DNA of 64,000 bases from Rhodanobacter spathiphylli B39 (GTDB taxonomy: Bacteria > Pseudomonadota > Gammaproteobacteria > Xanthomonadales > Rhodanobacteraceae), in the NCBI RefSeq assembly GCF_000264295.1, contig NZ_AJXT01000029.1, positions 1-64,000 of the forward strand. Reading direction: 5' to 3'. Position numbers and translations under genes: made by a program. The notes beneath the pieces are model-generated. The model was not told the DNA's origin. It saw only the letters and a program-made list of their open reading frames with translations, and made no database searches. This document shows, piece by piece, positions 9,830 through 18,149 of the stretch. Numbering within the stretch: the first letter of the stretch is position 1; each line of letters opens with the position of its first letter.

Positions 9830-10338
9830 CCGCTGGCCCCGACACGATCTGGTACGACGAGATGGACAGCCCGGTCGGCACGCTGCGCCTGGTGGCGGAC
9901 CGGCATGGCCTGCGCCAGGTCTGGTTCGAGCGCGAACGGCACCCGAAGCAGGCGCACCCGGGCTGGCTACGCGCGGCGGCGCCACTGCAGTTCGCCCGGG
10001 TGCAACTGGAGGAATATTTCGCCGGCCAGCGCCAGCACTTCGAGCTGCCGCTGCACCCGGTGGGCACGCCGTTCCAGCTGGAGGTGTGGCAGGAGCTGGG
10101 ACGGATTCCGTACGGCATCACGATCAGCTACGGCGAACTGGCCCGGCGCATCGACAAGCCGCTGGCGGTGCGGGCGGTGGGCGCCGCGAACGGACGCAAC
10201 CCGCTGCCGATCGTGCTGCCCTGCCATCGGGTGATCGGCGCGGATGGCAGCCTGACCGGCTTCGGCGGTGGCCTGCCCACGAAGCGCTACCTGCTGAACC
10301 TGGAACAGCGCATCGCGCACGGCGACCTGTTCGGTTGA
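9826..10338 (+). CDS. ogt: Methylated-DNA--protein-cysteine methyltransferase
   Basis: This suicide enzyme transfers the methyl group from O6-methylguanine to its own cysteine. The 170-residue protein carries the active site PCHRVIG with C133 and the preceding helix-turn-helix (SYGELARRI) including the arginine-finger region [11 protein letters not shown]. It starts inside the stop of the Ada-AlkA fusion (ATGA), so the pair is translationally coupled and covers phosphotriester, N3-methyladenine and O6-methylguanine damage together. Transcription from this gene runs directly into the hairpin array at 10337-10499. Confidence 0.95.
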   Translation: MTAGPDTIWYDEMDSPVGTLRLVADRHGLRQVWFERERHPKQAHPGWLRAAAPLQFARVQLEEYFAGQRQHFELPLHPVGTPFQLEVWQELGRIPYGITISYGELARRIDKPLAVRAVGAANGRNPLPIVLPCHRVIGADGSLTGFGGGLPTKRYLLNLEQRIAHGDLFG

Positions 10339-10499
10339 GAGGTTGTGAGTTCTTTCAACCTCTCAGGTCGGCCATGAGGACCGAGCCTGAAGCAGTCATG
10401 CAAGTGACTGTTTCATGTGAGCGAGTCCGGGCGTGTACCGGGCTCGCGATAGAAGAAAACCACAGGACGTGGCTTTCTTCACAGGCTCCAGGAGGAGCC
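10337..10499 (+). other. Array of strong hairpins, possible structured RNA
   Basis: The space between the convergent genes ogt and 10507-10926 is almost entirely palindromic. Hairpins are at 10337-10364 (9 bp), 10388-10415 (11 bp with one G-U), 10421-10447 (10 bp with one G-U), 10452-10480 (12 bp with one mismatch) and 10484-10499 (6 bp, AGGA loop), with a weaker one at 10366-10382. Read on the plus strand, three loops contain AGGA or GGA, including CCACAGGACGTGG, which resembles CsrA/RsmA binding sites. There is no T-run after any hairpin, so simple terminators are unlikely. Expression has not been shown. Confidence 0.6.
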
Positions 10500-10506
10500 G
10501 CGCGGC

Positions 10507-10926
10507 TTAACCGCCCTGCGCGGAGGTCGGCAGCGCCTTCGGCACGACGCGGGGCAAGGGCTGCACGTTCTGCTGGTCGCGCTGGCGGTCGAGCAGATCC
10601 TGTTGCGCGGCGCGGTCACGGTCGCGCTGCGCCTGCTGGGCCTTGTCCAGCTGCTCGAGCGCACGCGGGTCATTCGCGGACGGTCGCTTCGCGGTGTCCT
10701 GCACGGCATTGTGCAACTGCTGCTGCAGCTGGCTCTGCTGCAGGTCGTCGCGGGTCTTCTGCTGTTGTGCAGCCTGCTGGAACCGCACACTGGGCGACAC
10801 CGGCCGGATCACCGGCTGCACGGTGGACTGCCATGCCGCCGCCGTGCCCGGCGGAACGAGCGCCACGAGGCCGGCCATCAGCAGGCGTGTCGTCCGGGAA
10901 TAACGATCGAGACGTGTATTGGTCAT
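10507..10926 (-). CDS. Exported glutamine-rich coiled-coil protein, unknown
   Basis: A 139-residue protein with a probable signal peptide (RLLMAGLVALVPPGTAAA, cleavage around residue 31). The mature part is dominated by glutamine-, arginine- and aspartate-rich heptad-like sequence (QQAAQQQKTRDDLQQSQLQQ and following) that should form a charged coiled coil, ending in a proline-rich tail. No family is recognised. It is divergent from the phosphodiesterase gene with only about 50 bases between the two starts, so the two promoters must overlap. Confidence 0.6.
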   Translation of the reverse strand: MTNTRLDRYSRTTRLLMAGLVALVPPGTAAAWQSTVQPVIRPVSPSVRFQQAAQQQKTRDDLQQSQLQQQLHNAVQDTAKRPSANDPRALEQLDKAQQAQRDRDRAAQQDLLDRQRDQQNVQPLPRVVPKALPTSAQGG

Positions 10927-10978
10927 GAGGGTGCGCGATCATGTGCAGTTGGTTTCAATGCATCTTAAGGTTGTCCGT

Positions 10979-12268
10979 ATGAAAATCCTGTTTCGCCTGC
11001 TGCTCTGCTCCCTGGCAGCATTCAGCTTCGGTTGCGCCACGCAGCGCCCCGCAACGACCACCACGCCGGCCGTCGTCGCCGCGACGGGCAAGCCCGCCCC
11101 GCTGCTGCTGATCTCCATCGACGGCTACCGCCACGACTACATGCAGCGCGGGCTCAGCCCGACCCTGGCGATGCTGGCCCGCGGCGGCGTGCAGGCCGCC
11201 TCGATGCAGCCCGCGTTTCCGTCGCTGACGTTCCCGAACCACTACACCCTGGTCACCGGCCTGACCCCGGACCACCACGGCGTGGTCAACAACACCATGT
11301 TCGACCCGCAGCTGGGCAAGTTCTCGCTGAGCAGCCGCAAGGCCATCAGCGACGGTCGCTGGTGGGCCGAGGGCACGCCGATCTGGGAAACCGCCGACCA
11401 GCACGGACTGCGCACGGCCACGATGTTCTGGCCCGGTTCGGAAGCGGACATCCACGGCCATCGTCCGGATCACTGGCTGGCCTACGACGGTGCGGTCACC
11501 CCGGCCCAGCGGGTCGACCAGGTGCTGGCGTGGCTGGACCTGCCCGTCGCCGAGCGGCCCAGCTTCCTCACGCTGTACTTCGACGGGGTCGATCACGCCG
11601 GCCACACCTACGGCCCCGATACGCCCCAGGTGAACGAGGCGCTGCGCGAAACCGACGCGGCGCTGGCGCAGCTGGTGGGCGGACTGAAGCAGCGCGGCCT
11701 GTTCGAGCGGATCAACCTGGTCGTGGTGTCCGACCACGGCATGGCCACCGTGCCGGAAGCGAACAACGTGATGATCGACACGCTGATCCCGCTGGACCAG
11801 GTCCACGCGGTGAGCCTGGGCATCCTGGCCGGGTTCAATCCGAAGTCGGACAACGCCGAGGACCGCGCCGCGTTCCACCAGATCGAACGAACCCTGGAAC
11901 AGCCGCAGGCGCACATGCAGTGCTGGGACAAGAGCCGCGTACCGGCGCGACTGGCCTACGGCCACAACGCACGCGTGCCGCAACTGCTGTGCCTGGCGGA
12001 CGTGCACTGGCGCATCACCACCACCGACTACGCGGCGAAGCGCAAGGGCCGGGTGAGCCTGGGCGAACACGGCTTCGACAACGCCGAGCCGCTGATGCAG
12101 GCGATCTTCGTGGGCCACGGCCCCGCGTTCCGCATCAACGCAAACGTGCCGGCGTTCCCGAACCTGGACGTCTATCCGCTGATGACCCATCTGCTGGGGA
12201 TTCCCGCCGCGGCGAACGACGGCAGCTATGACGCCGTGAAAGGCATGCTGAAACCCGCGTCACGCTGA
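10979..12268 (+). CDS. Nucleotide pyrophosphatase/phosphodiesterase lipoprotein
   Basis: A 429-residue member of the alkaline phosphatase superfamily, ENPP type. An N-terminal lipoprotein signal ends SFGC (lipid attachment at Cys 20 of the chosen start). Metal and nucleophile sites are visible: LLISIDGYRHDY (first Asp), then FPSLTFPNHYTLVTG, where the threonine in the SLTFPNH context is the nucleophile, then FDGVDHAGHTYGP, VVSDHGM and GEHGFDN. These enzymes hydrolyse nucleotide or phosphodiester substrates in the periplasm. The start at 10979 is preferred over 10919 because AAGG precedes it and the lipoprotein signal follows. Confidence 0.9.
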   Translation: MKILFRLLLCSLAAFSFGCATQRPATTTTPAVVAATGKPAPLLLISIDGYRHDYMQRGLSPTLAMLARGGVQAASMQPAFPSLTFPNHYTLVTGLTPDHHGVVNNTMFDPQLGKFSLSSRKAISDGRWWAEGTPIWETADQHGLRTATMFWPGSEADIHGHRPDHWLAYDGAVTPAQRVDQVLAWLDLPVAERPSFLTLYFDGVDHAGHTYGPDTPQVNEALRETDAALAQLVGGLKQRGLFERINLVVVSDHGMATVPEANNVMIDTLIPLDQVHAVSLGILAGFNPKSDNAEDRAAFHQIERTLEQPQAHMQCWDKSRVPARLAYGHNARVPQLLCLADVHWRITTTDYAAKRKGRVSLGEHGFDNAEPLMQAIFVGHGPAFRINANVPAFPNLDVYPLMTHLLGIPAAANDGSYDAVKGMLKPASR

Positions 12269-12276
12269 GCCTTTCT

Positions 12277-12300
12277 CCCTCCCCTGCACGCAGGGGAGGG
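12277..12300. repeat. REP-like palindrome, CCCTCCCCTG type
   Basis: CCCTCCCCTG and CAGGGGAGGG form a 10-base perfect stem with a CACG loop just after the phosphodiesterase stop codon. A close relative lies at 12359-12382. Such CCCTCCCCTGC palindromes are frequent in Xanthomonadales intergenic spaces, and here the pair sits between two convergent genes, where it may also reduce read-through. Confidence 0.65.
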
Positions 12301-12358
12301 TTGGGGTGGGGTTCGCTCTTCCCGCCAGTCCTGCAAGATCAAAAGCACCCCCTCCCGA

Positions 12359-12382
12359 CCTCCCCCTGCCAGCAGGGGGAGG
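12359..12382. repeat. REP-like palindrome, CCTCCCCCTGC type
   Basis: CCTCCCCCTGC and GCAGGGGGAGG form an 11-base perfect stem around CA. It is a second copy of the palindrome at 12277-12300, about 60 bases apart and in the same convergent intergenic space. Confidence 0.65.
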
Positions 12383-12395
12383 AGGAGTGCAGGCC

Positions 12396-13679
12396 CTACC
12401 CCATCGCGCCCTTGCTCATCGGCGTGGGCGGCGTCGCCACGTTGACCAGCGGGGCCAGGCGGAACAGCCACAGCGCGATCAGCAGCCCGGCCAGCACCAG
12501 CGCGCCGACGAACAGCGCCACGCCGTTCCAGCCGTGCGATGCGTAGAACAGCCCGCCGCTGGCCCCGGCGATGCTGGAGCCCATGTAGTAGCAGAACAGG
12601 TAGACCGACGCGGCCTGCGCCTTCGCCGCGCCGGCGCGACGGCCGACCCAGCTGCTGACGATGGAGTGGCCGCCGAAGAAGCCGAACGTGATCGCCACGA
12701 TGCCCAGCATCACCAGCAGCAGCGGCGTGGTCATGGTCAGCGCCACGCCCAGCAGCATCAGCGCGAACGCGGTCCACAACACCTTGCGCCGACCCAGCTT
12801 GCCGGCCAGGTGTCCCATCCACGCCGAGCTGAAAGTGCCGATCAGGTAGATGCCGAAGATCAGCCCGACCACGGTCTGGCTGAGCTTGTACGGTGGCGCC
12901 AGCAGGCGGTAGCCGAGATAGTTGTAGACGGTGACGAACGCGCCGAGCAGCAGGAAGCCCTCGACGAACAGCCATGGCAGGCCGCGGTCCCGGAACATGC
13001 CGCCGAAGCGGGCCAGCAGGCTGCGCCAGCGCAGCGGCTGCCGCACGAAGTGCCGCGACGGCGGCAACATGCGCCAGAAGATCAGCGCGGCCAGCACGCC
13101 GACCAGGCCCACCGTTGCCACGCCGATGCGCCAGCCGAAGAAGTCCGCCAGCACGCCGGAGATCAGCCGCCCGCCCATGCCGCCCACCGCGCTGCCGCTG
13201 ATGTACAGGCCCATGCCCAGGCCGACCGATTCCGGGTGCATCTCCTCGCTGACGTAGGTCATCGCCACGGCTGGCAAACCGCTCAGGGTCAGGCCGAGCA
13301 GGCTGCGCACGAGCAGCAGCGCGTTCCAGTCCGGCATCAGCGCGGTGACCAGCACCAGCACGGCCGAGGCCAGCAGCGAGGCGACCATGATCGACTTGCG
13401 TCCCCATGCATCGGACAAGCCGCCGGCAAACAGCATCGCGAACGCCAGCACGCCGGTGGTCAACGACAGCGACATCGCCGCGCCGGCCTCGCTGACCTCG
13501 TAGTGGCGGCTGAACTCGGGCATCAGCGGCTGCACGCAGTACAGCAGTCCGAACGTGGCGAAGCCGGCGGCGAACAGGGCAAGGTTGGTGTGACGGAACG
13601 CGGGCGTGCCGTGGCGGATGTACGGAGCCGGCTCCGCCTGCTGGTTCATGGTGTCGGTCTTGCCTGGGGACGTGGGCAT
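12396..13679 (-). CDS. MFS transporter, YnfM-like
   Basis: A 427-residue, 12-segment major facilitator. The loop 2-3 motif is GGLSDAWGRKSIM and the second-half counterpart is GHLAGKLGRRKVLW, as expected of the family. The overall pattern, with the long central loop carrying a basic stretch, resembles the YnfM/arabinose-efflux group, whose natural substrate is unclear. An alternative start lies ten codons downstream (MNQQAEP). The neighbouring exporter at 13698 is on the same strand 18 bases upstream, so the two are probably cotranscribed. Confidence 0.85.
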   Translation of the reverse strand: MPTSPGKTDTMNQQAEPAPYIRHGTPAFRHTNLALFAAGFATFGLLYCVQPLMPEFSRHYEVSEAGAAMSLSLTTGVLAFAMLFAGGLSDAWGRKSIMVASLLASAVLVLVTALMPDWNALLLVRSLLGLTLSGLPAVAMTYVSEEMHPESVGLGMGLYISGSAVGGMGGRLISGVLADFFGWRIGVATVGLVGVLAALIFWRMLPPSRHFVRQPLRWRSLLARFGGMFRDRGLPWLFVEGFLLLGAFVTVYNYLGYRLLAPPYKLSQTVVGLIFGIYLIGTFSSAWMGHLAGKLGRRKVLWTAFALMLLGVALTMTTPLLLVMLGIVAITFGFFGGHSIVSSWVGRRAGAAKAQAASVYLFCYYMGSSIAGASGGLFYASHGWNGVALFVGALVLAGLLIALWLFRLAPLVNVATPPTPMSKGAMG

Positions 13680-13697
13680 CGCGCAAGCATAAGCCGC

Positions 13698-14684
13698 TCA
13701 GGCGCTGCGATCACCGCGCAGCACACGCACGGCCTCGTCGTCACCCGCCGCACCGCGGCCGCTGACCCAGCCGAACAGCGCGATGCCCACGATGATCGCC
13801 AGCGCGCCGAACAGCGCGTAGCCACGCGGCCACGCTTCGCCGAGGAACAGCACGCCCAGCACGGTGGCGAACAGCAGCTCGGCGGCCTGCATCGCCTCCA
13901 CCGCGGCCAGCGCGGTCGGTGCGCTGCGCACCATGTCGGTGGCGCGGAAGAACAGGATGGTGGCGATGGTGCCCGAGGACAGCGCCACGCCACCGGCCAG
14001 CAGCGCCTCGCGCAGGCTCGGCGGGCCGACGGTGAACCAGGCGATCACCGCGAACAGCAGCCACAGTGGCCAGCTGCACAGCGTCATGCCGAACACGCGC
14101 TGCACCGCGTTCAACTGCGTCGGCCCCTGCTCCAGATGCAACAGCAGTTGCCGATTGCCCAGCGGATAGGCGAATGCGGAAAGCACCACCGCGCCGATCG
14201 CCAGCCAGTCGCCGGCATGCAGCCGGCCCTGGGCGTGACCCCATTGCAGCGCGAACACGCCGGCCACGATCAGCGCGCCGATCGCCAGCGTGCGCCAGGC
14301 CAATCGCGCCCGTTCGTCGCGATAGATCAGCGGTGCCAGCAAGGGGCCGGCCAGCACGGTGGTCTGGAAGCTGCCGGCGATCAGCCACGACGGCCCGCTG
14401 CTGGCCGCCCAGGTCAACGGCACGCCGAACAGCGCGAAACCCACGCCGCTCCACAGCAACCACGGCCGCGCATGCCGGCGCAATTCCCCCGGCAGTTCAC
14501 CGAGCCCGCCCTGGAACGGCAGCACCACGGCCAGCATCGGCAAGGTCAGCAGGTAGCGCAGGATCACCGCCCATGCCCAATGCCCGCCACCGGCGACCAG
14601 GCTGCGGTTGAGCACGTAGGTGAGCGTGAAGAACAGCGCCGAGCACAGCGCCAGTCCCACCGCGAGCAAGGCATTCGAACGCAT
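13698..14684 (-). CDS. DMT-superfamily efflux transporter (multidrug resistance efflux type)
   Basis: A 328-residue inner-membrane protein with ten hydrophobic segments arranged as two EamA-like halves. The second half contains the conserved glutamate region AAVEAMQAAELLFATVLGVLFLGE. The first half has the longer first loops seen in the multidrug resistance efflux transporter subfamily. The substrate is not predictable. It is the first gene of a probable two-gene unit with the MFS transporter downstream. Confidence 0.8.
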   Translation of the reverse strand: MRSNALLAVGLALCSALFFTLTYVLNRSLVAGGGHWAWAVILRYLLTLPMLAVVLPFQGGLGELPGELRRHARPWLLWSGVGFALFGVPLTWAASSGPSWLIAGSFQTTVLAGPLLAPLIYRDERARLAWRTLAIGALIVAGVFALQWGHAQGRLHAGDWLAIGAVVLSAFAYPLGNRQLLLHLEQGPTQLNAVQRVFGMTLCSWPLWLLFAVIAWFTVGPPSLREALLAGGVALSSGTIATILFFRATDMVRSAPTALAAVEAMQAAELLFATVLGVLFLGEAWPRGYALFGALAIIVGIALFGWVSGRGAAGDDEAVRVLRGDRSA

Positions 14685-14780
14685 GCAGGCACGCCGACAG
14701 AAAAACGGAGTGTGGCAAATCGCATCGGGCGTGCGTAGGGGCCAGCGCCGCCGATGCCGGCGGCGCGGACTTCGGAGGCG

Positions 14781-14969
14781 TCAGCGCCAGTAGCCGCCGA
14801 CCCAGACGCGGCGGGGGCCCCAATGACCGGGCACCCAGACCCGGGCGTGGACAGGCTCCACCACCCTCACGCGGGCGACCGGGCGCGGCGCGGCCACGAT
14901 GCAGCCGGTGAGCGAGGCACTGCCGGCCAGCAGCACGCCGAGGGCAAGGCAGGAAGTGATTCGACGCAT
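14781..14969 (-). CDS. Small YXWXGXW-type lipoprotein
   Basis: A 62-residue protein with a lipoprotein signal (VLLAGSASLTGC, Cys 23). The short mature part ends WVPGHWGPRRVWVGGYWR, two copies of the aromatic W-V-P-G-H-W / W-V-G-G-Y-W pattern found in small exported proteins of this type. The start chosen (MRRITS) gives a standard signal peptide; four codons upstream there is another ATG. Function is unknown; the repeats may bind cell wall or metal. Confidence 0.7.
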   Translation of the reverse strand: MRRITSCLALGVLLAGSASLTGCIVAAPRPVARVRVVEPVHARVWVPGHWGPRRVWVGGYWR

Positions 14970-15076
14970 GGGACACTCCATTCGTGGCAGGTGTCCGTCA
15001 GAACGCCGCTGTCGTCCACGCCGATGACGCCGGGGCGGGCAGTCGATGGCCGGCGTTCATTTTCCGCCGTGCTGCC

Positions 15077-16444
15077 TCAACGCGCCGCCAGCGCGCCCAC
15101 CGCGGCGCGGTAACGTGCCGCGATGGCGGCCTCGTCGCGATGCCTGAAGTCGCGCACCTGCCAGCGGCCGCCGACCATCACGTCGCGCACCAGCGGCGTG
15201 TTGCCGGAGAACAGGAAGCTGTCGATCAGCGAACGCGTGTCGCGGGCGGCCAGCAGCGGCGAGGCGTCATCCAGCACGATCAGGTCGGCGCGGGCGCCGG
15301 CGCGCAATTCGCCGACCGGCGCGCCGCTGGCCCGGGCACCGCCGGCAAGAGCAGCCCGCCACAGCGTCTCGCCCACGCTGTCGCCCTGCTGTCGCGCCGC
15401 GATGTTGCGGTGGCGGGTGGCCAGGCGCTGGCCGTATTCCAGCCAGCGCAGCTCTTCCACCGGCGAGATCGAGATGTGCGAATCCGAACCGACGCCGAGC
15501 GTGCCGCCGGCGTCGAGGAAGTCGGCCAGCGGAAACAGGCCGTCGCCCAGGTTCGCCTCGGTGGTGGGACACAGGCCGGCGACGGCGCCGCTGCGCGCCA
15601 GCTGCGCGGTTTCCGCCTCGGTCAGATGGGTGGCGTGCACCAGGCACCAGCGCTCGTCGACATCGGCATGCTCGAACAGCCACTCGACCGGACGGGCGCC
15701 ACGGGTGGCCAGGCAATCCTGCACTTCGCCGATCTGCTCGGCGATGTGGATGTGGATCGGACCGGTGCGGGCCAGCGGGCTGGCCAGCACCTCGGCCAGC
15801 GCCTGTTCCGGCACCGCGCGCAGCGAATGCAGCGCGATGCCCACGCGCACCGCGTCGTCTTCATGCGCGCGCAGGCTTTCCAGCAGGCGCAGATAGCCGT
15901 CCACCGAATGGCCGAAACGGCGCTGCCGCGCGCTGAGCGCCCGGCCGTCGAAGCCGCCGCTCATGTACAGCACCGGCAGCAGGGTCAGCCCGATGCCGGC
16001 CTCGCGCGCCGCCTCGATCAGCGCCAGCGACATCGCCGCGGGCTGCGCGTACGGCGTGCCGTCGGGCTGGTGGTGCAGGTAGTGGAATTCGCAGACCCGG
16101 GTGTAACCGGACTTCAGCATCTCGACGTAGAGCTGGCTGGCGATCGCCTTCAGCTGCTCCGGCGTGATCGCCGCGGCGAACGCGTACATCGTCTCGCGCC
16201 AGCTCCAGAAGCTGTCTTCGGCCTTGCTGCGACGCTCGGCCAGGCCCGCCATCGCACGCTGGAACGCGTGCGAATGGAGGTTCGGCATGCCCGGCAGCAC
16301 CCACGAGCCGATCGGGGCCTGCGGCCCGGCGCAGTCGAGCAGCGCACCGGCGGACGACAGCCCGAACCGGTCATCGGCCAGCCAGCCGTGGCCGCGCCAA
16401 AGCTGCCCGGCTTCGAAACCCGAAGGACTCGCCCACTCGCTCAT
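15077..16444 (-). CDS. hutF: Formimidoylglutamate deiminase
   Basis: This amidohydrolase removes ammonia from N-formimidoyl-L-glutamate to give N-formyl-L-glutamate, the fourth step of the five-step histidine pathway. The 455-residue protein shows the metal ligands of the superfamily: PNLHSHAFQRAM, HIHIAEQ, VHATHL and the aspartate in GVGSDSHISISP. The specificity motif CPTTEANLGDGLFP is typical of HutF. The start MSEWASPS was chosen because the longer frame upstream overlaps the divergent gene and is not conserved in character. Presence of HutF implies that HutG (formylglutamate amidohydrolase) is encoded elsewhere. Confidence 0.96.
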   Translation of the reverse strand: MSEWASPSGFEAGQLWRGHGWLADDRFGLSSAGALLDCAGPQAPIGSWVLPGMPNLHSHAFQRAMAGLAERRSKAEDSFWSWRETMYAFAAAITPEQLKAIASQLYVEMLKSGYTRVCEFHYLHHQPDGTPYAQPAAMSLALIEAAREAGIGLTLLPVLYMSGGFDGRALSARQRRFGHSVDGYLRLLESLRAHEDDAVRVGIALHSLRAVPEQALAEVLASPLARTGPIHIHIAEQIGEVQDCLATRGARPVEWLFEHADVDERWCLVHATHLTEAETAQLARSGAVAGLCPTTEANLGDGLFPLADFLDAGGTLGVGSDSHISISPVEELRWLEYGQRLATRHRNIAARQQGDSVGETLWRAALAGGARASGAPVGELRAGARADLIVLDDASPLLAARDTRSLIDSFLFSGNTPLVRDVMVGGRWQVRDFRHRDEAAIAARYRAAVGALAAR

Positions 16445-16529
16445 CACGTTCGCTCCGCATCGAATGGTGCAGTGTAACCGGCGCCCCGCTCCGTCTTCAC
16501 CCGAGCGCAAACCGACCGTGCACAGGCCC

Positions 16530-18089
16530 ATGAGCAAGAAAACCAGCGAAAACACCCCGAAACTGCTGTTGCGCCAGGCCCGCCTGGACGACGTGCCGCA
16601 ACTGGCCGAGCTGACCGCGCGCATCTACACCGCCGAGTGGGGCCACTCGCCGGAGATGCTGCGCTCCCAGCAGACGCATTTCCCCGAAGGCCAGTTCGTG
16701 GTCGAGTACGAAGGCAAGGTGGTGGGCTACTGCGCCACCTTCCGCATCGACGAGGAAACCGCGCTGGCCCCGCACACCTGGTCGCAGATCACCGGCGGCG
16801 GCATGGGTTCGCGCCACAAGCCCGACGGCAACTGGCTGTACGGCATGGAAGTGGTGGTGCACCCGGACTATCGCGGCATGCGCATCGGCCAGCGGCTTTA
16901 CCACGCGCGCAAGCGCCTGTGCACCGACCTGAAGCTGCGCGGTATCGTGTTCGGCGGGCGCATCCCCGGGCTGGCGAAGAACATCCAGCGCTACGGCAGC
17001 GCCGAGGCCTACGTGCAGGCGGTGGCGGAAGGCAAGCGCCGCGACCTCACCCTGAGCTTCCAGCTCAACAACGATTTCGAGGTGATCGGGCTGCTGCGGG
17101 CATACGTGCCGTCGGACCACGATTCGCTGGGCTACGCGGTGCACCTGGTCTGGCGCAACCCGCGCCTGCTCGACCAGCCGGACATGCCGCCGATTCCCTC
17201 GCCCCGGCACCTGCCCGATTCGGTGCGGGTGGCCTCGGTGCAGTACCAGCAGCGCAAGATCACCTCGTTCGAGGAGTTCGCCACCCAGGTCGAATACTTC
17301 ACCGACATCGCCGCCGACTACAACGCGGACTTCGTCACCTTTCCCGAGCTGATCACCCTGCAGCTGCTGTCGATCGAGAACACCGAGCTGTCGCCGTTCG
17401 AGTCGATCCGCAAGCTGAGCCAGTACACGCCGCAGGTGAAGGAGCTGTTCAGCCGTCTGGCCGTCCATTACAACATCAACATCATCGCCGGCACGCATCC
17501 GACCGAGCAGGCCAACGGCGACATCCACAACGTCTGCTACGTGTGCCTGCGCGACGGCTCGCTGCACGAGCGCGAGAAGCTGCATCCCACGCCCAGCGAA
17601 CGCAACGTGTGGAACATCTCCGGCGGCGACAGCGCCGCGACGATCCTCACCGACTGCGGCCCGATCGGCGTGATGATCTGCTACGACTCCGAATTCCCCG
17701 AGGTGGCCCGCCACCTGACCGACCAGGGCGCGCTGATCCTGTTCGTGCCGTTCTGCACCGACGTGCGCGAGGGCTACCTGCGCGTGCGTTACTGCTCGCA
17801 GGCGCGGGCGATCGAGAACCAGTGCTACGTGGTGCTGTCCGGCAACGTGGGCAACCTGCCCGGCGTCAACAACTTCGACATCCAGTATGGCCAGAGCTGC
17901 ATCCTCACGCCCAGCGACTTCCCGTTCGCCCGCGACGGCATCGCGGCCGACTCCACGCCGAACATCGAGACCGTGCTGTTCGCCGACCTGCGCCTGGAAA
18001 GCCTGGCCCGCGCCCGCAACGCCGGCGCGGTGACCAACCTCAAGGATCGCCGCTTCGACCTGTACGAGACGCGGTGGCGGCCGCGCTGA
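16530..18089 (+). CDS. GNAT acetyltransferase-carbon-nitrogen hydrolase fusion
   Basis: A 519-residue two-domain enzyme. Residues 12-205 are a GNAT domain with VVVHPDYRGMRIGQRLY as the acetyl-CoA loop. Residues about 230-500 are a nitrilase/amidase domain with the catalytic triad Glu (TFPELITLQ), Lys (REKLHPTPSE) and Cys (VMICYDSEFPE). Similar fused proteins occur across many Proteobacteria, with substrates undefined. The two activities would act on one molecule, for example hydrolysing an amide and acetylating an amine. It is divergent from hutF, about 85 bases apart. Confidence 0.9.
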   Translation: MSKKTSENTPKLLLRQARLDDVPQLAELTARIYTAEWGHSPEMLRSQQTHFPEGQFVVEYEGKVVGYCATFRIDEETALAPHTWSQITGGGMGSRHKPDGNWLYGMEVVVHPDYRGMRIGQRLYHARKRLCTDLKLRGIVFGGRIPGLAKNIQRYGSAEAYVQAVAEGKRRDLTLSFQLNNDFEVIGLLRAYVPSDHDSLGYAVHLVWRNPRLLDQPDMPPIPSPRHLPDSVRVASVQYQQRKITSFEEFATQVEYFTDIAADYNADFVTFPELITLQLLSIENTELSPFESIRKLSQYTPQVKELFSRLAVHYNINIIAGTHPTEQANGDIHNVCYVCLRDGSLHEREKLHPTPSERNVWNISGGDSAATILTDCGPIGVMICYDSEFPEVARHLTDQGALILFVPFCTDVREGYLRVRYCSQARAIENQCYVVLSGNVGNLPGVNNFDIQYGQSCILTPSDFPFARDGIAADSTPNIETVLFADLRLESLARARNAGAVTNLKDRRFDLYETRWRPR

Positions 18090-18149
18090 GGGAAGGCCGG
18101 GAGCGGGGCGCACCCCATCGCCAGTCACGGCTCTGCGATAATCACGGAC

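Noticed and set aside
12306-14738. An 810-codon open frame on the plus strand over the two exporters
   Set aside because: It is antisense to two well-supported membrane transporter genes and its translation is a low-complexity mix of Gln, Arg, Ala and His, typical of shadow frames in GC-rich DNA.
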